Assembly: GCA_007695045.1 (NCBI GenBank)
Contig: REEP01000035.1
Location: 1 to 39,102, forward strand
DNA length: 39,102 nucleotides
Direction of reading: 5' to 3'
From: Rhodospirillales bacterium
GTDB lineage: Bacteria; Pseudomonadota; Alphaproteobacteria; Rhodospirillales; Defluviicoccaceae
How positions within the stretch are numbered: position 1 is the first letter of the stretch; each line of letters opens with the position of its first letter. The notes under the pieces were generated by a model, which was not told the origin of the DNA, made no database searches, and was given only the letters and a program-made list of their open reading frames with translations. Below are positions 32,837-39,102 of this stretch, piece after piece. The translations under genes were made by a program, and so were the position numbers.

Positions 32837-33865
32837 ATGACCCCGGCCATGGCCCGGCTGGACGGGCTGTGGCGGCGCGGCACGGCATTTCTCGGCACCC
32901 GCTACGCCATTCTCGGCGGTGCCATGTCGTGGGTGTCGGAGCGCAACTTGGTGGCCGCGATTTCCAACGCCGGCGGCTTCGGCGTCCTCGCCTGCGGTTC
33001 CTTGGATGCCGACCGGTTGGCGGCCGAGATCGCCGCCACCGAAGACCTGACCGAACGGCCGTTCGGCGTCAATCTCATCACCCTGCACCCGGACCTGGAT
33101 CGGCTGATCGCCGTGTGCCTGGAGCATTCGGTGGGCCATGTGGTGCTCGCTGGAGGCCTTCCGCCCAGCCACGCCATCAAGCGGCTCAAGGACAACGGCG
33201 CGCGGGTTCTCGCCTTTGCGCCGGCGCTGGGGGTGGCCAAGCGCCTGGTGCGCCAGGGCGTGGATGCCCTGATCATCGAAGGGGCGGAAGCCGGCGGCCA
33301 CATCGGACCGGTGACCACCGGCGTGCTGGCGCAGGAAATCCTGCCGGCGGTGCGCGAGGTGCCGGTGTTCGTTGCCGGCGGGATCGGACGGGGCGAGGCC
33401 GTCCTGTCGTACCTTGAAATGGGGGCGGCCGGCTGCCAATTGGGAACTAGGTTCGTCTGCGCCCACGAATGCATCGCCCATCCGGCCTTCAAGCGGGCGT
33501 TCATTCGTGCCAGCGCCCGGGACGCACTGCCGACGACCCAGTTGGACCCGGACCTGCCGGTGATACCGGTTCGAGCTCTGGTGAATAACGGGTCGCGCCG
33601 GTTCATCGAGGCCCAGCGCCAAGTTTCCGCGCGTTTCCGTGACGGGCTCCTCACCTTGGAACAGGCGCAACTTGAAATCGAATTGTTCTGGGCCGGGGCC
33701 CTGAAACGGGCAGTGCTGGAAGGCGATGTGGAGAACGGCTCGTTGATGGCCGGCCAAAGCGTTGGCATGGTCACCCGGGAGCAGCCGACAGCGGACATCG
33801 TGGCGGAACTTGTTTCGCAGGCACTGGAGGCGTTGGATGGACGGCAGCGCGGCGCGGTCTGCTGA
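32837..33865 (+). CDS. Nitronate monooxygenase-like flavoprotein (NPD/NMO family)
   Basis: This 342-aa FMN-dependent TIM-barrel protein belongs to the nitropropane dioxygenase-type family. GGAMSWVSERNLVAAISNAGGFGVLA (from about 24), ALIIEGAEAGGHIGP and FVAGGIGRGEAVLSYLEMGAAGCQLGTRF are FMN and phosphate-binding segments. Related proteins oxidise alkyl nitronates such as propionate 3-nitronate, or act as enoyl reductases, so the substrate is uncertain. Starts at 32816 (overlapping lysC), 32837 and 32849 are all possible; none has a clear ribosome-binding site, which suggests coupling to lysC. The gene ends inside the start region of ptsP. Confidence 0.83.
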   Translation: MTPAMARLDGLWRRGTAFLGTRYAILGGAMSWVSERNLVAAISNAGGFGVLACGSLDADRLAAEIAATEDLTERPFGVNLITLHPDLDRLIAVCLEHSVGHVVLAGGLPPSHAIKRLKDNGARVLAFAPALGVAKRLVRQGVDALIIEGAEAGGHIGPVTTGVLAQEILPAVREVPVFVAGGIGRGEAVLSYLEMGAAGCQLGTRFVCAHECIAHPAFKRAFIRASARDALPTTQLDPDLPVIPVRALVNNGSRRFIEAQRQVSARFRDGLLTLEQAQLEIELFWAGALKRAVLEGDVENGSLMAGQSVGMVTREQPTADIVAELVSQALEALDGRQRGAVC

Positions 33866-36140
33866 AGGCATGCACTACCGTCAGACGTTTCTGGCGTTCC
33901 GGCAGTTGCTGTCGCGAATTCGCGACGTCATGGCGGGGGCGGGTGACCCGGAAACGCGCCTCGGACGCATTGTCGGCATCATCGCCGAAAACATGGGCGC
34001 GGAGGTCTGCTCCATCTATCTGCGCCGCGCCGGCGAGGTTCTCGAACTGTTTGCCACCCGGGGCCTTCGGCAGAGCGCGGTCCACTATACCCGCCTGCGC
34101 ATCGGCGAAGGCCTGATCGGCGAGATTGCCGCTACCGGCCGGCCGCTTGCCCTGGCCGAGGCCCAGCATCATCCCAGCTTCGTGTTCCGCCCGGAAACGG
34201 GGGAGGAGATTTACCAGTCGCTGATGGGCGTGCCGATCATCGGGCGCGGCCGTGTTCTGGGCGTGCTCGCCGTTCAGAATCAGGACCGTCGGCAGTACAG
34301 CGACGATGAGATCGAGGTGTTGCAGACCGTGGCCATGGTGCTGGCCGAACTGGTCGCCAGTGGCGAACTGGTCAGTCGGGCGGAACTGGCCCCGACTGAG
34401 GGCATCGCCGTTACGCCGCTACGGCTCGAAGGGGTGAGCCTCAACGCGGGTCTGGCCATCGGCACGGCGGTACAGCACCGCCCGCATATCACCATCCGCC
34501 GGATCGTCGCCGACGACAGTCGGATCGAGCATGAGCGGCTGGGCAAGGCCGTGACCGACATGCATGGTTCCCTCGACGGAATCCTGAGCCACACCGAACC
34601 CGCCCGGGGACATGAGTACCGGGACGTGCTCGAGACCTATCGCATGATCGCCGCGGACGTCGGCTGGCTTCGGCGCATCGGTGACGCCATCGACAGCGGC
34701 CTCACCGCAGAGGCCGCGGTGCAGAAGGTTGCCAACGAAATCCGCGCGCGGTTTCATCAGGTCTCCGATCCGGTCCTGCGCGAGCGGGTTCATGATTTCG
34801 AGGATTTGAGCAACCGCCTGCTGCAGCATCTCCTCGGCTCGCTGGCCGAAAACCATGAACTCCCCGAGGGGGTGGATGCGATCCTGATCGCCCGGAATAT
34901 GGGGCCGGCCGAGCTTCTGGATTACCAGCCGGGGCGGCTCAAGGGCCTGATCCTGGAAGAAGGTTCGTTCACCGCACATGTGGCCATCGTCGCCCGGGCC
35001 TTGGACCTTCCCGTACTGGGCCAGGTTCGCCGGGCGCTGTCCCGCATCGAGACCGGCGACGCTGTCATCCTGGACAGTCAGCACGCCCAGGCGTTCGTGC
35101 GACCGAGCGATCACATCCGCCAGGCCTTTGTCGCCAACCTCGAACTGCGCAACCGTCAGCAGGCGGCATACGTGGCCGAACGGGACAAGCCGGCCGTGAC
35201 CCGCGATGGTGTTCGGGTGCAGTTGAACATCAATGCCGGTCTCCTGGTCGATCTACCCCACATGGCCGAATTCGGCGCCGACGGGGTGGGTCTTTACCGG
35301 ACCGAGGTGCCGTTCATGGCCCGGACCGACCTGCCGGACGTGGAAAGCCAGCGGTTGCTATACGCCCGGGTGCTCGAGTATGCGGCCGGCAAACCGGTGG
35401 TGTTCCGCACCCTCGACATCGGCGGGGACAAGGTGCTGCAGCACTGGGAGCATGTGGTCGAGGAGAATCCGGCGATGGGATGGCGGGCCATCCGTGTCGG
35501 CCTTGACCGGCCGGCCCTGCTGCGCCAGCAGCTTCGGGCGATGATTCGCGCCGCCGCCGGGATGGACCTTCGTGTCATGTTCCCGATGGTGACGGATGTC
35601 GCCGAGTTTCGTTTCGCCCGCCGGCTGTTCGACCAGGAGATTCATCGTGAATCCCGGCTCGGAGGGCCGCTGCCGCGGACGGCTCGGGTCGGCGCCATGC
35701 TGGAGGTGCCCGCGCTGGTTTTGCAGCTGGATGCGCTGCTGGCGGAGGCCGATTTCATTTCCGTCGGCACCAATGACCTGGCCCAGTTTTTGTTTGCGAG
35801 CGATCGCGGCAGCGCCCGCACGGCCGATCGTTACGACTGCCTTTCGCCGGTGTTTCTCGATCTGCTGACGGATATTTTGCGGCGCTGCCGGCGCGCGGGC
35901 GTGTCGGTCAGCCTGTGCGGCGAGATGGCGGGGCGGCCGGTGGACGCCATGGCCCTGATCGGCCTGGGCTTTCGCGACCTGTCCTTGCCGCCGTTCGCGG
36001 TCGGGCCGGTGCGGACGATGGTCCGGAGCCTGACCTTGGGTCAGCTGGAGGCGTTCATGCATGATGTCCACGCCACGCGCAGTTCGAGCGTGCGTGGCAA
36101 GCTTGTGGCGTTCGCCCGGGATCACGCGATAACGATCTGA
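33837..36140 (+). CDS. ptsP: Phosphoenolpyruvate-protein phosphotransferase, nitrogen PTS enzyme I
   Basis: This 767-aa EI-Ntr takes phosphate from PEP and passes it to NPr in the nitrogen PTS, a regulatory chain. A GAF domain (about 30-175) precedes the EI parts. The phosphohistidine is H381 in EEGSFTAHVAIVAR; many EI proteins have T-S-H here, so the Ala is a mild variation. GLYRTEVPFM, FRTLDIGGDK and SVGTNDLAQF mark the PEP-binding barrel, and C694 in SLCGEMAG is the catalytic cysteine. The ATG at 33837 has GGAGG six bases upstream and overlaps the previous gene by 29 bases; an ATG at 33870 is the alternative. GAF-sensed glutamine control is known for relatives. Confidence 0.94.
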   Translation: MDGSAARSAEGMHYRQTFLAFRQLLSRIRDVMAGAGDPETRLGRIVGIIAENMGAEVCSIYLRRAGEVLELFATRGLRQSAVHYTRLRIGEGLIGEIAATGRPLALAEAQHHPSFVFRPETGEEIYQSLMGVPIIGRGRVLGVLAVQNQDRRQYSDDEIEVLQTVAMVLAELVASGELVSRAELAPTEGIAVTPLRLEGVSLNAGLAIGTAVQHRPHITIRRIVADDSRIEHERLGKAVTDMHGSLDGILSHTEPARGHEYRDVLETYRMIAADVGWLRRIGDAIDSGLTAEAAVQKVANEIRARFHQVSDPVLRERVHDFEDLSNRLLQHLLGSLAENHELPEGVDAILIARNMGPAELLDYQPGRLKGLILEEGSFTAHVAIVARALDLPVLGQVRRALSRIETGDAVILDSQHAQAFVRPSDHIRQAFVANLELRNRQQAAYVAERDKPAVTRDGVRVQLNINAGLLVDLPHMAEFGADGVGLYRTEVPFMARTDLPDVESQRLLYARVLEYAAGKPVVFRTLDIGGDKVLQHWEHVVEENPAMGWRAIRVGLDRPALLRQQLRAMIRAAAGMDLRVMFPMVTDVAEFRFARRLFDQEIHRESRLGGPLPRTARVGAMLEVPALVLQLDALLAEADFISVGTNDLAQFLFASDRGSARTADRYDCLSPVFLDLLTDILRRCRRAGVSVSLCGEMAGRPVDAMALIGLGFRDLSLPPFAVGPVRTMVRSLTLGQLEAFMHDVHATRSSSVRGKLVAFARDHAITI

Positions 36141-36171
36141 CAAGACTGCCGATTCCACCCATGAAATCGCC

Positions 36172-36200
36172 TTGCATTTCCGGCTGGCGTTGGCAACAAT
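36172..36200 (+). promoter_or_regulatory. Putative promoter for the RodZ-like gene
   Basis: TTGCAT (36172-36177) and AACAAT (36195-36200) are 17 bases apart, within the 243-base gap after ptsP. Both boxes are imperfect and the assignment is by eye. Confidence 0.25.
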
Positions 36201-36383
36201 GTCGTCGCCTTATGATGGATCGATTTTCTACCAGGACGCGGTTGCCGCTCCGGCCGCATGGCGCTCAGGCGCCACGATAGCCATCGGGTCCGGCATTCCC
36301 ATGCCGCGGCCAGCCTCGGATCGGGCGGCAACCGGTGAGCTGCTACTGGGCCAGGCGCGAGCACTTTTCAAGGGATGGAACCG

Positions 36384-37511
36384 ATGGATGGCCAAGCCGG
36401 GCGCGATCACGGGGCTGGCGTCGGCCCGCTGTTGCGGGCGTATCGGCTGCGCATGGGTGCCGATCTCGATGTGGCGTCCGAGGCTCTGAATATCCGCCGC
36501 GGCTTTCTCGAGGCGATCGAGGACGGGCGTTACCATGAGCTGCCCGGACCCGCTTACATCTCCGGCTTCGTGCGGGCCTACGCCGAGTTTCTGGGGATCG
36601 ACGGGGACGAAGTGGTTCGCCGGGTCCGTGCCGAGACCAAGGCTGGCACAGGGCCCGAATCCCTGCATTTCCCCGAGCCCGTGTCCGAATCGGCCTCGCC
36701 GGGCGGCAGCATCGTTCTGGTGGGCGCGTTGATCGCCATGCTGGCCTACGGTGTGTGGTACGTCGGCACCTCTCGCGAAGGTACGGTCGCCGATCTGGTT
36801 GCACCGCTGCCGGACCGTCTCGCGGCGCTGTTGCCCGGTGGCGGAACGACACAACCATCGGCAGACCCCGAACCCGCTGCGGATCCGGCGCCTGCGGTTG
36901 CGCCGACCACTCCGGCTGCACCTCCCTCGACACCGCCCGCCGACATTCGGGTGGCGGACGCGGACGCGGCGGCGACGCGGCCACGGCGGCCGGAAAACGC
37001 GACCGATGCCGCAGAGCCCGCGTCTTCGCAGCGGGCCGACGAGACCGTCCCGCAGGCACTCGCCGACACCGATTCCAGGGCCCGTGGCGGACCGCCAAGC
37101 CTTGTCGCGGGGGGGAGCGGCGCAGCGGTCGCCGGCGGATCCGATCTTCTTTCGTCCGCCGAGCGGCCGAACGACGCCGCCGGCAACAGAACCACACACG
37201 CGCCCTCGGCGGCCCGCGCGGGGGAAACCTCGACCGCCATCGGCGCCCGAGTGGTTCTGACGGCGACCGAACGCAGCTGGGTAGAGATCCGCGATCCGTT
37301 GGGCAACCGCATCCTCAGCCGGATCATGGCACCGGGCGAAGCCTACCAAGTGCCGGATCAAGCGGGGTTGCGCCTGACCGTGGGCAACGCCGGCGGTCTG
37401 GAGATCCGGGTGAACGGGCAACCGATCCCGGCCCTGGGCGGGCCGGGGGTGGTGCGCCGCAATGTGCCGCTGGAACCGGATCGCCTGCAAACCCGCTTGG
37501 CCAATCCTTAG
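36384..37511 (+). CDS. RodZ-like helix-turn-helix membrane protein (DUF4115)
   Basis: This 375-aa protein has an N-terminal Xre-type HTH (about 13-80: LLRAYRLRMGADLDVASEALNI then RRGFLEAIEDGRYHELPGPAYISGFVRAYAEFLGI), one transmembrane helix (about 109-127), a Pro/Ala/Thr-rich low-complexity stretch and a C-terminal DUF4115 domain with SWVEIRDPLGNRILSRIM. RodZ links the MreB cytoskeleton to the cell-wall machinery. The low-complexity linker would span the periplasm. I chose the ATG at 36384, with AGGG nine bases upstream, over the ATG at 36375. The position just before ispG and hisS matches RodZ/YfgA neighbourhoods in many proteobacteria. Confidence 0.86.
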   Translation: MDGQAGRDHGAGVGPLLRAYRLRMGADLDVASEALNIRRGFLEAIEDGRYHELPGPAYISGFVRAYAEFLGIDGDEVVRRVRAETKAGTGPESLHFPEPVSESASPGGSIVLVGALIAMLAYGVWYVGTSREGTVADLVAPLPDRLAALLPGGGTTQPSADPEPAADPAPAVAPTTPAAPPSTPPADIRVADADAAATRPRRPENATDAAEPASSQRADETVPQALADTDSRARGGPPSLVAGGSGAAVAGGSDLLSSAERPNDAAGNRTTHAPSAARAGETSTAIGARVVLTATERSWVEIRDPLGNRILSRIMAPGEAYQVPDQAGLRLTVGNAGGLEIRVNGQPIPALGGPGVVRRNVPLEPDRLQTRLANP

Positions 37512-37671
37512 GGTCGACCCCACATCGGCGAAGACGGTTACCCGTGGACACGGCGCGCGACCCGGAACAACCGTCGGCGAACGGCGTTGACGGGCGGTGT
37601 CGGGATCCGGCACAACCCTGCGCGGGGCGCGGCGTCACCAGGGTCATGACAGCCACGAAAGCAATAAGACG

Positions 37672-38970
37672 ATGACGGGTTCAGATCAGATCCTTCCCAG
37701 GCGCACGGCCGTGCCGGTCCGCATCGGCGATGTGGTGGTGGGCGGCGGGCATCCGGTGGTGGTCCAGTCGATGACCAACACGGATACCGCCGATGTGGCC
37801 GCGACCGTGGACCAGGTGGCGGCGCTGGCGGCGGCCGGTTCGGAAGTGGTTCGCATCACCGTGGATCGCGACGAGGCGGCGGCCGCCGTCCCGCATATCC
37901 GCGACCGGTTGGATGCCATGGGCGTGAGCGTGCCGCTGGTCGGCGATTTCCATTACATCGGCCACCGTCTTTTGACGAACCACCCGGCCTGTGCCGAAGC
38001 TTTGGCCAAGTACCGGATCAATCCCGGCAACGTCGGCTTCCGGGAGAAACGTGACCGGCAGTTCGGGACCATGATCGAGATGGCGCTCAAGTATGACCGG
38101 CCGGTGCGCATCGGCGTCAACTGGGGCAGCCTCGATCAGGATCTCCAGGCCCGGCTGATGGACGAGAATGCGGTGTTGCCGTCGCCCCGTACCGCCGCCG
38201 AGGTGACCCGCGAGGCGCTGGTTCTGTCGGCCGTGGGAAGTGCGCTCAGGGCGGAGGAGATGGGTCTCGGCCGTGACCGCATCATCCTGTCGTGCAAGGT
38301 CAGCGACGTGCAGAGCCTGATCGCCGTCTACCGGGCGCTGGCCGCGCGCTCCGACCACGCGCTGCATCTCGGCCTGACCGAGGCCGGCATGGGCTCCAAG
38401 GGCATCGTCGCCTCCACCGCGGCGCTGGCGGTTCTGCTGCAGGAGGGCATCGGCGATACCATCCGGGTCTCGCTGACGCCGCAACCGGGCGGCGACCGCA
38501 CCGAGGAGGTGGTGGTCGCCCAGCAGATCCTGCAGGTCATGGGCATCCGGTCGTTCGCGCCGATGGTCGCGGCCTGCCCCGGCTGCGGGCGCACCACCAG
38601 CACCTACTTCCAGGAGTTGGCCGGGCAGATCCAGGATTACATCCGCGCCCGGATGCCGGTGTGGCGGCAGGAGCGGCCCGGGGTCGAGTTGATGAACGTC
38701 GCGGTGATGGGCTGCATCGTCAACGGCCCGGGTGAGAGCAAGCACGCCGACATCGGCATCAGCCTCCCCGGCACCGGGGAGGAACCGGCCGCCCCCGTGT
38801 TCATCGACGGCCGCAAGGCCATGACCCTGCGCGGCCCCGGCATCGCCGAGGCATTCCAGACGATCGTCGAGGACTACGTGACCGCCCGCTATGCCCGGGC
38901 CGCCGATGCCCCGGCAGACCACGCCCACACGCCGGACCCGGCCCCGACCGTCGCCGCCGACGGCCGGTAG
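37672..38970 (+). CDS. ispG: 4-hydroxy-3-methylbut-2-enyl-diphosphate synthase
   Basis: This 432-aa iron-sulphur enzyme makes HMBPP from MEcPP in the MEP isoprenoid pathway. The N-terminal barrel has [19 protein letters not shown] and [11 protein letters not shown]. The [4Fe-4S] ligands are C302/C305 (CPGCGRT), C348 ([10 protein letters not shown]) and probably E355. The last 30 residues are a low-complexity His/Ala/Pro tail not needed for the fold. The ATG at 37672 was chosen because homology starts soon after; the ribosome-binding site is poor. It lies 160 bases after the RodZ-like gene and 14 bases before hisS. Confidence 0.96.
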   Translation: MTGSDQILPRRTAVPVRIGDVVVGGGHPVVVQSMTNTDTADVAATVDQVAALAAAGSEVVRITVDRDEAAAAVPHIRDRLDAMGVSVPLVGDFHYIGHRLLTNHPACAEALAKYRINPGNVGFREKRDRQFGTMIEMALKYDRPVRIGVNWGSLDQDLQARLMDENAVLPSPRTAAEVTREALVLSAVGSALRAEEMGLGRDRIILSCKVSDVQSLIAVYRALAARSDHALHLGLTEAGMGSKGIVASTAALAVLLQEGIGDTIRVSLTPQPGGDRTEEVVVAQQILQVMGIRSFAPMVAACPGCGRTTSTYFQELAGQIQDYIRARMPVWRQERPGVELMNVAVMGCIVNGPGESKHADIGISLPGTGEEPAAPVFIDGRKAMTLRGPGIAEAFQTIVEDYVTARYARAADAPADHAHTPDPAPTVAADGR

Positions 38971-38984
38971 CGGTTCGGTTCGCC

Positions 38985-39102
38985 ATGCCCGCCCTGCAGC
39001 CGGTCCGCGGCACGCGTGACCTCCTCCCCGACGATTGCCGCCGCCATCGGCGCATCGAGCAGGCCGCCTTCGCCGTGGCCGAACGCTACGGCTATGGCGA
39101 GA
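38985..39102 (+). CDS. hisS: Histidyl-tRNA synthetase, N-terminal fragment cut by the window edge
   Basis: Only the first 39 codons are present. The translation begins MPALQPVRGTRDLLPDDCRR and continues with RIEQAAFAVAERYGYGE. The P-x-R-G-T-R-D-x-L-P start is the hallmark of HisRS, where the Arg-Gly-Thr-Arg-Asp segment begins the class II catalytic core. The ATG lies 14 bases after the ispG stop. The ispG-hisS order is common in proteobacteria. The rest of the gene lies beyond 39102. Confidence 0.93.
   Translation, partial: MPALQPVRGTRDLLPDDCRRHRRIEQAAFAVAERYGYGE

Overview
The window is GC-rich, densely packed bacterial DNA. The gene content and order point to an alphaproteobacterium of Rhodospirillales type: lysC ... 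ptsP - rodZ-like gene - ispG - hisS, acnA next to a DUF1223 gene, DUF1178 next to ubiG, and a long-form hisG standing apart from other his genes. This placement is inferred from gene content; no rRNA or tRNA gene was seen.

Positions 79-16633 form a surface/exopolysaccharide locus. On the minus strand are a GDP-mannose-epimerase-like SDR and a TylF-like methyltransferase. A 720-base AT-richer control region (2061-2780) separates them from a tight plus-strand series: a polyprenyl-phosphate sugar-1-phosphate transferase that would start the repeat unit, UDP-glucuronate decarboxylase (UDP-xylose supply), a GT4 glycosyltransferase, an aldo/keto reductase, a GMC flavoprotein oxidoreductase, a second SDR and a Wzx-type flippase. 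The last five genes follow one another by overlaps or gaps of at most about 40 bases. Beyond them lie a Wzy/WaaL-type polymerase/ligase (minus), a CgeB-like glycosyltransferase (plus), a GT2 glycosyltransferase and a secreted GH26-like glycosidase (both minus). Together they suggest synthesis, redox tailoring, flipping, polymerisation and trimming of a xylose- or uronate-related polymer.

Positions 16731-24676 hold stress and household genes: a tandem universal stress protein, an APH-like kinase/P-loop fusion, a cation diffusion facilitator overlapping pdxH, a glycine-zipper lipoprotein, a CbpA-type DnaJ with its CbpM modulator, a small unknown protein and a DUF1223 protein. Between CbpM and DUF1223 are two gene-poor stretches (22932-23372 and 23622-23920).

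Positions 24767-39102 are core metabolism: acnA, hisG, a LuxR-type regulator, DUF1178, ubiG, lysC, a nitronate-monooxygenase-like gene, ptsP, a RodZ-like gene, ispG and the first 39 codons of hisS. lysC, the NMO-like gene and ptsP overlap or nearly abut and are probably one transcript.

The most unusual non-coding structures are a 17-bp tandem repeat at the left edge that reiterates one arm of a terminator hairpin, an 18-bp perfect palindrome upstream of the methyltransferase, and a set of direct and inverted repeats between ubiG and lysC. No CRISPR array, transposase, integrase, phage gene or complete mobile element was recognised. I do not see a clear new defence or signalling system; the best candidate for novel biochemistry is the AKR-GMC-SDR trio inside the polysaccharide operon.
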